Both the position numbers and the translations under genes were made by a program. From NCBI GenBank assembly GCA_017307165.1, contig JAFKGK010000003.1, forward strand, positions 558,001 through 622,000: a stretch of 64,000 nt of DNA. The letters run 5' to 3'. Every line of letters starts with the position of its first letter. The first letter of the stretch is position 1. Source of the stretch: Candidatus Melainabacteria bacterium (lineage in GTDB: Bacteria > Cyanobacteriota > Vampirovibrionia > Obscuribacterales > Obscuribacteraceae). This document shows, piece by piece, positions 35,826 to 44,570 of this stretch. The notes under the pieces were generated by a model. It had not been told where the DNA came from. It saw only the letters and a list, made by a program, of their open reading frames with translations, and ran no database searches.

Positions 35826-37439
35826 ATGCAAACAGACCTGGTAAGCAAGATCCCTGCAAAACGCACCTATGACGTGGCATTTTTACCGATTAGGCGCGGA
35901 GATGACCTGGCAGCGCTGATCCGATCTATCGACAAAAACATGGTGACTGAGGCCACTCTAGATGCTCTGTCTGCCTTTGCCGCTAAGGACGGATTTGTCG
36001 GCAAATATCAGGAGGTGCTCAACCTGCCTTGCTATCAAGGTGCACCGTTTGCCAGATTGGTGCTTTTTGGCTTCGGCAAAAACCTATGTATTCCTGGATT
36101 TCGTAAGATGGGTGCGCAGGCATCAAAATTATTGAGTACTCTGGCCTCTGGCAGAACAAGCGAAATAGAATCTGCCAGCAAGAAAAATACAAGGACGCGC
36201 CCGATTTCGGCGTGCATGTTGATATCGCCAGTAGTGTTAAAAAATAATCCGACGGATGGTGGAGACAAGACCTCCAAACAGTATGCCGATCTCAATCAGA
36301 GTATTTCGGCTTTTTTGCAAAATCTTGAGATCGGAGCATTTAATTTTGACCGTTACAAACTAAATGCCAAGACTGCTGGTAGTTATAGCAATCTTGCATC
36401 GCTTGCTTTTACAGTAGTCGCACCTGGTTTTGCAGGCTCTGCTGCCAGCGCATTGACTACTAGAGCCAGTTACATAGGCAAAGCCGTCAACATGGCACGC
36501 GAATTGGTCAGCGAACCACCTCACGAAATGACCCCTTCGCGCCTTGCCGATATTGCAAAGGCTTTGGCAAAAGAGCATGGCTTAAGTGCAAAAATTCTCG
36601 ATGCAAGTCAAATACAAAAACTCGGCATGGGATCGTTTTTGGGTGTAGCCAGAGGCGCTGCCGAACCTCCCAGACTAATTGTACTCAAATACGTTGCTAA
36701 CGGTACAAAACCTAGAAAAACCATTGCTCTCATCGGCAAAGGCATCACCTTTGACTCTGGTGGTCTTTCTCTCAAGCCTCCCGTCAGCATGGAACATATG
36801 AAATACGATATGTCTGGAGCTGCTTGCGTTTTATCTGTAATGGATGTAGTGGGACGACTCAAGCCCAAAGTCGATGTGCTGATGGTGGTGCCTGCATGCG
36901 AAAACATGCCTGGATCTCGTGCTCTTCATCCAGGCGATGTCTTGCGTTCGATGAATGGCAAGACTATCGAAGTCAATAATACCGATGCCGAAGGTCGACT
37001 CGTGTTAGCTGACGCTATTACCTATGCCATCAAAGAAGGCGCAGATGAATTGATAGATATCGCCACTCTCACCGGTGCTGTGGTTACTGCCCTGGGTAGA
37101 GCTTGTGCAGGCATAATGGGTAGCGATCAAAATCTTATCGATAAAATCATTAAAAGTGGCACCGATTGTGGTGAAAAATTTTGGCAGTTGCCACTTTTTG
37201 AAGAGTATAAGGACTACCTGAAGAGCGATGTCGCCGATCTAAAAAATGCCGGCTCACGTGGTGAGGCCGGGTCTTCGGCTGCTGGCATGTTTTTGAAGGA
37301 GTTTGTGGATGGCAAACCCTGGGCGCACCTTGATGTAGCCGGAGTATCATGGCTCGACCGTGAAAAAGATGAGCTCGGCAAAGGTGGTACTGGATTTGGT
37401 GTAAGGACGCTTAGCTCTTATCTGCTCGATCTCAATTGA
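35826..37439 (+). CDS. pepA: Leucyl aminopeptidase (M17 family)
   Basis: Cytosolic metallo-aminopeptidase of 537 residues. The metal and active-site blocks are intact: GKGITFDSGGLSLKP, NNTDAEGRLVLADA and ATLTGAVVTALGR. The N-terminal 190 residues are more divergent, as usual for this family. An AAAGGAAAA ribosome binding site precedes the ATG. Its stop overlaps the convergent Roadblock gene by 8 bp. Confidence 0.94.
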   Translation: MQTDLVSKIPAKRTYDVAFLPIRRGDDLAALIRSIDKNMVTEATLDALSAFAAKDGFVGKYQEVLNLPCYQGAPFARLVLFGFGKNLCIPGFRKMGAQASKLLSTLASGRTSEIESASKKNTRTRPISACMLISPVVLKNNPTDGGDKTSKQYADLNQSISAFLQNLEIGAFNFDRYKLNAKTAGSYSNLASLAFTVVAPGFAGSAASALTTRASYIGKAVNMARELVSEPPHEMTPSRLADIAKALAKEHGLSAKILDASQIQKLGMGSFLGVARGAAEPPRLIVLKYVANGTKPRKTIALIGKGITFDSGGLSLKPPVSMEHMKYDMSGAACVLSVMDVVGRLKPKVDVLMVVPACENMPGSRALHPGDVLRSMNGKTIEVNNTDAEGRLVLADAITYAIKEGADELIDIATLTGAVVTALGRACAGIMGSDQNLIDKIIKSGTDCGEKFWQLPLFEEYKDYLKSDVADLKNAGSRGEAGSSAAGMFLKEFVDGKPWAHLDVAGVSWLDREKDELGKGGTGFGVRTLSSYLLDLN

Positions 37440-40400
37440 CCAATTGTGTGATGGTCCGCATCAAGGGGATCAATTGGTCGGTGGACTGTCCGTCAGTGAC
37501 TGTAACGAGCAGTCCACCACCAAAGTCGGCGATCACGACAAAACCACGTGGAGTCCTGGAGACTACCTGATGTACCCTTTCGTGACCCATTTTGGTGACG
37601 ACGTGTTGGGTGTTCATAAAGACTCCGAGCGCCCACACTCCCATTGACTCTGCATCCATATTGCCTGGCATTGTATTAGCAATGATCAGTCCATCATGGC
37701 CGACGATGACTGATCCAATCACGCCTTGTTGCCCGCCAATTTGACCGAGGAGAGCTTGTAGATCCTGACTGGCTTCGTTGGTCAGTACTCTGAGTTTGCC
37801 TTCTGCATTGTCAGAGCTGGTCAATTTGCCTATCTTGTCATAATCTTTTTGGTCAAGGAGAAACTTGCCTATGGCAGCAATACGGCCGGAACCAGTGTCA
37901 TTGGAAGTATCAGCGCTAGCATCCAGACGGCCGATGCCTTCGATTTTTGGAGCTGGAGCTCCAGGATCAAATTGATTTTGAGCAAAATTTTGTGCTTGCT
38001 CGGGCAATGGTGCAGGTGGCGCGGGTGGTGCGGGTGGCTGCGCCCATCCGCTATTGGTATCGGGGGCTGGCTGCGGAGGCTGGGCCCAACCACTATTGGG
38101 AGCCGCGGGAGCCGCCCAACCACCGTTGCCGGCAGCGGCTGCCGGAGCGGGTGCAGGTACGCCCCAGCCTGGATTTGCTGTGGTCGCGGCTTGCGCTGCC
38201 TGTAATGGCTGAGGAGCCTGAGACCAACCGGCATTGGCATTTGCAGTACTAGCAACGCTTTCGTCTGGGATGCCCAAATTTTGTTCGAAGACTCTATCGA
38301 GGTCTGAGTCGGAGAGATTGAACAAGCCTTTAGTTTGCGGAACGGCGTTGATTGGAGGCGTGGGCATGGCTGGTGGAGCAGGCGGGCTTGCTTCGAAAGT
38401 TTGATTTGGTACAGGTATATCTCTAAAAGCAGGCGCAGCCGGCTGAGGAGCTGGAGTGTTCAAAGGAGCTTCGCCTGCACCCTGATTAACCACGCCATGA
38501 TTGATAGGTTCTGATACGCCAAGGTTGTCATTGAATATCTTGTCCATGGCCGAATCATCAAGGTTGAACATACCACCGCTGGACGCACCGCCGACTCCTC
38601 CGGCAATGGGATTGGTTGGTGTCACCTGTGGGGCAGGTTGCCCGGACAGGTTAGGAGCTTGAGACGGTGTTTCTCCCCATCCACCTGAGACCGGTGTGAC
38701 AGGTGTTGATTGCACATCTCCCCAACCACTTGATACTGGAGCGACTGGTGTTACTGGCGCATCTCCCCAACCACTCGATACTGGTGCTGCTGGTGGTGCC
38801 GGTACATCTCCCCATCCGCCGGTAACAGGCGTGACTGGTGCGGCAGGAGCCCCCCAGCCACTGGGAGCCTGCGCGGCGGTTGCTTCGGGAGCTGCCGTTT
38901 GCTTATTGCGTTCTTGGATCGGCACATCCCATCTGGTATCACCAGTAGTGCTGGCCGATTGACTCGCTTGCCCGCCCAAGACCTCCCCCATCTTGTCTAC
39001 AATCTGATTGACAGGGATCTGGTTATTGCTGGCTGGTAGCGGTGTTTCGGGGACGCTAGGGTTCTGTCCTCTCTCTTGGATCGGGACATCCCAACGATTG
39101 TCATTCGCCGGATTTGGTGCAGCTGGTTGAGTTGGAATCCGTGGTGCATCCATGGACTCATTGGTCTTATTGCGCTCTTGAATTGGTAGGTCCCAACGAT
39201 CACTGGCGCTAGCTGCTGCTTGTTGAGCAGGAGGGGTTGGACTAGCAGGAGCTCCAAATGCAGGAGCTGTTATATTGGGTCCGGCATTGAGTGCTCCACT
39301 GCCTGGTTTAAAGGCGGTCCATGTACCGGTTTCCATTTGTTCGGCTTCCATGGACCAGGAGGGTCTCTCACCTGCATTTGATGCCGGAGCGCCTTGAGCC
39401 TGACCTTGGGAAGAATTACCCCATCCGCCAACGCTTGGAGTTTGAGCTGATATGGGAGCTGAGATGCCACTATCGGCTGCGCCTATAGCGCTTGCCTGAG
39501 ACCAGGGATCAGCTGCAGGTGCGGCAGCTGAGCCGGCAGTCGCTGGCATATCTGCTTGAAAAGGTTGGTTGTCTGCTTGACTTGTCTGAGACCACGGGTC
39601 TGAAGAAGGAGCAGGAGCGCTCTGATTCTGTGCCTGATAGCTTGGAGCCGACCAGCTATCGGCAGATCCCCAGCCCCCTGGATTAGAATTGGTATTTTCT
39701 TGTGCTTGGCCCTGCTGATTGGCTTGATGTCCCCAGGCCGCCGGAGATTGCCCTGCATTGTCGACAGCGCCTTGAGACTGCGGAGCCGGACTATTATCTT
39801 GAGCATTGCCGCCCCATCCTCCCCACCCGCCGGGATCGCTGACTGGTTGAGGGTTGGCCTGAGGCGCTGGATCTGCGTATTGAGCTGTATTGTTGTAGGG
39901 CGCCGGACCTGTTGCGGCGGCTGCATCTCCCCAACCCGTGCTGGCATTAACATCTTGGCTGGAAGCCTGATCAGGCATGGCCCAGCTATCAGAAGATTTC
40001 AAAGGAGCTCGCCCTTCGGTTTCTGGGTTGTTCCATCCAGAACCCCAAGTATTGTCGGGTATGGCGCCCGGAGCTCCTTGACTGGCCGCTGCTTCCTGAT
40101 TGGCAGCGTGTCCCCAGCCGACCTGGCCGCTCGGAGGAGTAGCGTCGGCAGTACCAGCAGGTGCGGTGCCCCAAGATGGCGACTGTGATGGTTGATTGTC
40201 AGGATTGTTACCAGTGAAAGAGTTGTCTGCAGTCCTGCCTGCTACCTGGCCTCCAGGAGGCGCCAAACCAATAGAAGACTTGGATTGAAGATTGGGGGTC
40301 TGTCCCGGAGCCATCCAGTCAGCTGCACTAGGCGCATTGGAAAATCCTGCAGATATGGCAGCATTGTGTTGCGGAGGTTCCATGGCAGGTTGAGTGCGCG

Positions 40401-41145
40401 CGAATACGTCATGATTTGGTTCTTCGAAGGAGCCTGACATGTCTGCTTCTTCTACTGGAGAAAGCTTTTGCGATTCGGAGACCTTGCGCCTGATCGATTC
40501 GGCAAGTGTCAGAGGGCCTTCGTCTGCACCGGCCATGCTGGCGCCCGGCATGCCAAATTTTTCGCCAAGAGAGCGAGTTGTGGATTGGGCTTCGCGAGAA
40601 TCCTGTTGAGCTTCACCACGGGCACCAATGGATTTGAGTCGCGAAAAATTGGCGGCTTGATTTTCTGTTTCTTCTTGATTTGGAACGGCCGCTTGCTTGC
40701 GAAACATCCCACCCTTTGGCGGTCTGGCACTTGGAGCGAGGTCCTGGTCGGGATCCTGAGCCTTGGCTGGTTTAGAGCCACGCCCAGCCGGAGGCCTGCC
40801 TGCGGGACCTTTGCCCATAGGCTTGGAAGAGGTCGACTTGCCTCCAGCATTTTTGTTGCCACCAATGCCGCCACCAAAGAGGGCTGCAAACATGCTCAGG
40901 AAGGAGGTCTTTTTTTGAGGCATCTGTTCGATGATGCGTTTAGCCAGCGCTTCTGGATTTTGCGGATGCAGTTCATCCGGCAAAGGACTGTCTTGCGAGG
41001 CTTGTATCATCTGCTCGAGCTGATGATGAAATTTTTGGCCAGACTCCGAGGTCTCCAGGTGATTGACCAGAGATCGATGCTCTTGTTTGGTCAATTCTTC
41101 GTCGAATGACCTTTGGATTAGTAATCTGAATTGAGCGTCGGACAT
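37432..41145 (-). CDS. Giant repetitive protein: anti-sigma-like N terminus, Trp-Gly-rich linker, C-terminal Roadblock/LC7
   Basis: A 1237-residue protein. Residues 1-45 resemble the helical part of zf-HC2 anti-sigma domains (RSFDEELTKQEHRSLVNHLE), but the zinc ligands are lost (HLETSESG instead of HxxxCxxC). Residues about 100-1090 are Gly/Pro/Ala/Gln/Ser/Trp-rich and probably disordered. They carry repeated peptides: RWD[VL]PIQER three times, FNLxDSxxDxxFxxNLG twice, and a tandem GWGD repeat. Residues about 1105-1237 form a Roadblock/LC7 domain (GVIGSVIVGHDGLIIANTMP, GFVVIADFGGGLLVTVTDG), a fold that regulates Ras-like GTPases such as MglA. It lies 39 bp after an ECF-like sigma gene. I infer a scaffold linking a sigma factor to a Roadblock partner. 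Confidence 0.82.
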   Translation of the reverse strand: MSDAQFRLLIQRSFDEELTKQEHRSLVNHLETSESGQKFHHQLEQMIQASQDSPLPDELHPQNPEALAKRIIEQMPQKKTSFLSMFAALFGGGIGGNKNAGGKSTSSKPMGKGPAGRPPAGRGSKPAKAQDPDQDLAPSARPPKGGMFRKQAAVPNQEETENQAANFSRLKSIGARGEAQQDSREAQSTTRSLGEKFGMPGASMAGADEGPLTLAESIRRKVSESQKLSPVEEADMSGSFEEPNHDVFARTQPAMEPPQHNAAISAGFSNAPSAADWMAPGQTPNLQSKSSIGLAPPGGQVAGRTADNSFTGNNPDNQPSQSPSWGTAPAGTADATPPSGQVGWGHAANQEAAASQGAPGAIPDNTWGSGWNNPETEGRAPLKSSDSWAMPDQASSQDVNASTGWGDAAAATGPAPYNNTAQYADPAPQANPQPVSDPGGWGGWGGNAQDNSPAPQSQGAVDNAGQSPAAWGHQANQQGQAQENTNSNPGGWGSADSWSAPSYQAQNQSAPAPSSDPWSQTSQADNQPFQADMPATAGSAAAPAADPWSQASAIGAADSGISAPISAQTPSVGGWGNSSQGQAQGAPASNAGERPSWSMEAEQMETGTWTAFKPGSGALNAGPNITAPAFGAPASPTPPAQQAAASASDRWDLPIQERNKTNESMDAPRIPTQPAAPNPANDNRWDVPIQERGQNPSVPETPLPASNNQIPVNQIVDKMGEVLGGQASQSASTTGDTRWDVPIQERNKQTAAPEATAAQAPSGWGAPAAPVTPVTGGWGDVPAPPAAPVSSGWGDAPVTPVAPVSSGWGDVQSTPVTPVSGGWGETPSQAPNLSGQPAPQVTPTNPIAGGVGGASSGGMFNLDDSAMDKIFNDNLGVSEPINHGVVNQGAGEAPLNTPAPQPAAPAFRDIPVPNQTFEASPPAPPAMPTPPINAVPQTKGLFNLSDSDLDRVFEQNLGIPDESVASTANANAGWSQAPQPLQAAQAATTANPGWGVPAPAPAAAAGNGGWAAPAAPNSGWAQPPQPAPDTNSGWAQPPAPPAPPAPLPEQAQNFAQNQFDPGAPAPKIEGIGRLDASADTSNDTGSGRIAAIGKFLLDQKDYDKIGKLTSSDNAEGKLRVLTNEASQDLQALLGQIGGQQGVIGSVIVGHDGLIIANTMPGNMDAESMGVWALGVFMNTQHVVTKMGHERVHQVVSRTPRGFVVIADFGGGLLVTVTDGQSTDQLIPLMRTITQLVN
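38664..38860 (-). repeat. Tandem GWGD-type coding repeat
   Basis: Within the giant Roadblock gene the DNA encodes four or five consecutive units of about 17 residues of the form GWGDxPxxPVxPVSS. The nucleotide copies are close to each other, with the string TCTCCCCA recurring on the plus strand, suggesting recent duplication. Confidence 0.75.
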
Positions 41146-41184
41146 CTGTGGACCTTCTAGCGTTTGGGGGTATCGTTTGTCGGC

Positions 41185-41766
41185 TTAGCCGCGGCCTAGG
41201 CATTTGACGACTTGTACTCTGGCTCTGTAAAGCTGAGCCATGCATTTTTCGATGGTTTGGTTGCTCACGATCGAGATTTGCTCATAATTGAGGTCCAGAT
41301 TGTGGCGCAAGATAAAGACTCTCTTGAGGTCCTGAGGTAAAGAGTTGATGCAGCGTTTGACCCTCTGCACGCCCAATAGGACTGTGGTCTCCCAGTCCAT
41401 GCTGGCCGATCCGTCCTGGGCCGGGTCGCTATCTTCGTCATCGGGTGGACCGCTGTTTTGATTGTGGTACTCGGCCATGGCATCGACAACAAATTGCGAA
41501 AGCCAGTCCCAAACTGTTAGATCAGGATTTTTGGGGAGATTTTGGTTGAGACTGTTAAAGGCATTGCTAAAGGTGGCCAAAGTCACTTCTTCGGCGTGAT
41601 CTGGATCCCCTGTGCCAAGGTATGCAACCGCATAGACTCGTTCTTGGTGTACCCAGACAAAATCATTGCGCTCCTTTACCCCGCCTTTTTTAAGGAGGGT
41701 CAAAACCGAGAGCGCGGTTTCTTCAAATTCGTCGGTAGCAGAGTTTTTGGTTGGTAATAAAGGCAT
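41185..41766 (-). CDS. ECF-like RNA polymerase sigma factor, divergent
   Basis: A 193-residue protein. Region 4 is clear at residues about 137-190 (INSLPQDLKRVFILRHNLDLNYEQISI, then a second helix and LYRARVQVVKCL). A weaker region 2 lies at about 35-105 (WVHQERVYAVAYLGTGDPDHAEEVTLATFSNAF, TVWDWLSQFVVDAMAEYH). An acidic linker joins them. It is much further from consensus than the ECF factor at 22 kb. The next gene downstream begins like an anti-sigma domain, which supports a sigma/anti-sigma pair. Confidence 0.75.
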   Translation of the reverse strand: MPLLPTKNSATDEFEETALSVLTLLKKGGVKERNDFVWVHQERVYAVAYLGTGDPDHAEEVTLATFSNAFNSLNQNLPKNPDLTVWDWLSQFVVDAMAEYHNQNSGPPDDEDSDPAQDGSASMDWETTVLLGVQRVKRCINSLPQDLKRVFILRHNLDLNYEQISIVSNQTIEKCMAQLYRARVQVVKCLGRG

Positions 41767-41769
41767 TTG

Positions 41770-42087
41770 TTAATGAATCCAAGCCCGTTGAAGGAGACCG
41801 GCAGGCATAATTGCCACGGTCGACTGATAGCCGCTTGAAGCTGCTTCTAACAAATACATTAGTTCGCGCAGTTTTGATAATACGCGCTTACTTTCCCAAA
41901 TACAAAAGTAAGATGCAACCGCCAAGACGCCTTTAACCAGTTTACCTGATATATGCACCGCCAAATATGTATTGTCAGCCCCTTGCGCTATTTTTTCTTC
42001 CTTCAACAAATCCCCCAATGTTTTGTCAGATTGGTATTTTGCGCGAGAGCATGCAACACAGACGACCATAAAGTCGTTACCATACAT
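41770..42087 (-). CDS. Small hypothetical protein upstream of the ECF-like sigma gene
   Basis: A 105-residue frame whose stop lies 3 bp before the sigma start. VCVACSRAKYQ near the N terminus is followed by a helical, mildly hydrophobic region. No family was recognised. Its tight spacing suggests it could be the first gene of the sigma/Roadblock operon, but the opposite strand also holds short frames here, so I am not certain it is expressed. Confidence 0.42.
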   Translation of the reverse strand: MYGNDFMVVCVACSRAKYQSDKTLGDLLKEEKIAQGADNTYLAVHISGKLVKGVLAVASYFCIWESKRVLSKLRELMYLLEAASSGYQSTVAIMPAGLLQRAWIH

Positions 42088-42177
42088 GTACCACGTTTAC
42101 CCAAGCTTTATATCTTTGCAAAAGGACGTGGCGTCTAATTTTGAAGCAATATTATCTGCCCCTCAAAGAGAGTCTAG

Positions 42178-42990
42178 ATGCCCGAAGCCCTCAAACCCAA
42201 TACGAGCACTATCAAGATTATTTATCCCGACCGCGAGGCCTACAACCTGAGCTCAGTTTTGCAGGCCCCGCGTCAAGTCACTCGCCAGGATCTCGAGGCG
42301 GCTGTGGCAAATCTGCAGATCGATTATCCGCTCGATATGGCCAGTGATTTTCACTGGCCGATGTCTCTGATCGAGTTTGTCATTAAGGACTACTTTGTCC
42401 AGTGCCATCAGTCAGGACTCTACAATCGGCACAAAAGACCTTTCGAGTCTATCCCAAAAGTAGATCATGTAACCGTAAAACAGGTCGATAGGGGCATGAT
42501 GGACAAAGTCCTGCTGCCTGCCTGGCAATTGACCTTTCTCTCCGCGCGCCAAGAGCCTTATCTTTCGGGGCTCGTCTTTTCTAGTGCCTTTGTAAAGCGT
42601 CGTGGATATGATGAAATGCTGAATACTGTCAAAGACTATTTTATTCAGCTGCAAAGAGTCAAAGCTAAATTTGCTGGTCATCCTGCCATTGTCAATGGAG
42701 TTTTTATTGCCTGTGGTGCCCCTTTTCCAGAACAATTGCTAGCTCATTTTTATAAATTGACTGATGGTGATGACGCTTTGGGGCGCGTTGAAACACTGCA
42801 TCCCGATCCCTTAGCCTGTCATATCAATCTGGTGGAAATATTTGGTGATGAAGACGAAGATGCAGGCGAAAATTTGGATCAAGAAGCAGTCAATTTTAGT
42901 GCACGTCTAGTCTATCCGGCTCTCAAACCACTCAACAAGCAATCTGATCCCAATCAAAGGCAGGGCGGAGCTCGATTGAGAGTGCAATAA
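42178..42990 (+). CDS. Hypothetical protein
   Basis: A 270-residue soluble protein with no recognised family. It has an alpha/beta look (STIKIIYPDREAYNLS, SLIEFVIKDYFVQCH, LSGLVFSSAFVKRRGYDEMLNTVKDYF) and an acidic patch near residue 225. An AAAGAGAG ribosome binding site precedes the ATG. It is divergent from the sigma/Roadblock cluster and converges with the carboxyltransferase gene. Confidence 0.68.
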   Translation: MPEALKPNTSTIKIIYPDREAYNLSSVLQAPRQVTRQDLEAAVANLQIDYPLDMASDFHWPMSLIEFVIKDYFVQCHQSGLYNRHKRPFESIPKVDHVTVKQVDRGMMDKVLLPAWQLTFLSARQEPYLSGLVFSSAFVKRRGYDEMLNTVKDYFIQLQRVKAKFAGHPAIVNGVFIACGAPFPEQLLAHFYKLTDGDDALGRVETLHPDPLACHINLVEIFGDEDEDAGENLDQEAVNFSARLVYPALKPLNKQSDPNQRQGGARLRVQ

Positions 42991-43019
42991 CGATCTAGGC
43001 AGATGAAATGATTTGCAGC

Positions 43020-44570
43020 TTATAGAGGGATGTTGCCGTGTTTGCGCTTGGGCAGATTGATCGACTTGTTGGCCTGTACCTTTAGCGCCTGGATCAGTTT
43101 GTGCCTTGTTTCGCTCGGGAGAATAACATCATCGACGTACCCTTCCTGAGCTGCGATATACGGGTTGGCAAAGCGATCTCTATACTGGGCCACCATTTCC
43201 TTGTGAGATTCTGGTTTCTCTTTTAGCTCTTTTCTGTACAAGAGGTTGACTGCAGCTTCTGCACCAACTACTGCAATTTCGGCCGTAGGCCAGGCAAAAT
43301 TGAAATCTCCGCCTACATTTTTGCTGCCCATGACGTCAAAAGCTCCGCCGTATGCCTTGCGAGTTATGACCGTTAGCTTAGGGACGCTAGCCTCACAATA
43401 GGCATAAAGCAATTTGGCTCCGTGCCTGATTATGCCGTCAAATTCTTGTTTTGTGCCCGGCAGGTAACCTGGCACATCGACAAATGTCAAGATTGGGATA
43501 TTGAATGCATCGAGAAAACGTACAAATCTAGCTGCTTTGACTGATGCATTGATATCGAGGCAACCAGCCATGTGGCGAGGTTGGTTGGCGACAATGCCTA
43601 TCGAGCGACCGCCCAATCGAGCAAATCCGGTCACAATGTTTTGCGCAAAATGAGGCGAGATCTCAAAAAAGTCACCAGCGTCGACGATTTTTTCTATCAC
43701 TCCCTTGATGTCATAGGGTTTGGTCGGATCGGTCGGGACGATCCCGTCCAAGAGGTCTGCATCAGGGGGGATCTGATCGGCAAGCTCGCTATCATAAGGT
43801 GCGTCATCCATATTATTGGAAGGCAAATACGAAAGCAGTTTTGCTGTCAGGTAAAAGCTATGCTCCTCGTCTTCGGCCAAGAGGTGAGCTACTCCTGACA
43901 ATGTGTTGTGAGTAGTCGCCCCACCGAGACGTTCTAGTGTGACGTCTTCTCCGGTTACAGTGCGCACGATCTCGGGACCCGTGACAAACATAAATGATTT
44001 GTCTTTGACCATGATCGTAAAGTCTGTGACAGCTGGACTGTATACGGCTCCGCCGGCGCAAGCACCGTAGATGACAGAGATTTGAGGGATTACCCCAGAG
44101 CAAGAGACATTGCGATAAAAAATGTCTGCATAGCCTGCGAGGGACCTGACCCCCTCCTGAATGCGTGCTCCGCCGCTCTCATTGAGGCCGATAACAGGCA
44201 CTCCTGCTTGAGCTGCCAGGTCCATGATCTTGCACACTTTGCGAGCAAAGACCTCTCCTAGAGCTCCTCCTACAAAAGTGGCGTCATGGGCAAAAATATA
44301 AACAGGCCGGCCATCGATAGTTGCCTGGCCGGTGATGACACCGTCCCCATCCACCACCTTTTGATCCATACCAAAGTCACGGCATTGATGGCGAGCGTAA
44401 CGGTCTATCTCTAAAAAACTGCCGGCGTCCACGAGCTGGTCAATACGAGCTCGGGCATGCAGAGTACCGGCAGCCTCTCGTTTTTGAATAACCCTGGGAT
44501 CGATAGACTCGGCTTGCGCACGTCTATCCTGCAATGCCTGGTTTGGAGTTGGTTTGCTCATCTCGATCAT
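43020..44570 (-). CDS. Acyl-CoA carboxylase carboxyltransferase subunit (propionyl-CoA carboxylase beta type)
   Basis: A 516-residue member of the biotin-dependent carboxyltransferase family with paired crotonase-like halves. It transfers CO2 from carboxybiotin to an acyl-CoA. NESGGARIQEGVRSLAGYADIF, YGACAGGAVYSPA, FVDVPGYLPGTKQE and ITRKAYGGAFDVMGSK are typical of PccB/MmdA proteins rather than AccD, which has a zinc ribbon. The biotin carboxylase and carrier subunits are not in this window. Propionyl-CoA is the likely substrate, giving methylmalonyl-CoA for the B12 mutase. It overlaps mgtE by 4 bp. Confidence 0.9.
   Translation of the reverse strand: MIEMSKPTPNQALQDRRAQAESIDPRVIQKREAAGTLHARARIDQLVDAGSFLEIDRYARHQCRDFGMDQKVVDGDGVITGQATIDGRPVYIFAHDATFVGGALGEVFARKVCKIMDLAAQAGVPVIGLNESGGARIQEGVRSLAGYADIFYRNVSCSGVIPQISVIYGACAGGAVYSPAVTDFTIMVKDKSFMFVTGPEIVRTVTGEDVTLERLGGATTHNTLSGVAHLLAEDEEHSFYLTAKLLSYLPSNNMDDAPYDSELADQIPPDADLLDGIVPTDPTKPYDIKGVIEKIVDAGDFFEISPHFAQNIVTGFARLGGRSIGIVANQPRHMAGCLDINASVKAARFVRFLDAFNIPILTFVDVPGYLPGTKQEFDGIIRHGAKLLYAYCEASVPKLTVITRKAYGGAFDVMGSKNVGGDFNFAWPTAEIAVVGAEAAVNLLYRKELKEKPESHKEMVAQYRDRFANPYIAAQEGYVDDVILPSETRHKLIQALKVQANKSINLPKRKHGNIPL

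Noticed and set aside
40468..41109. 213-codon plus-strand frame opposite the Roadblock gene
   Set aside because: An antisense shadow of a low-complexity gene; many such frames occur opposite this gene and none has motifs.
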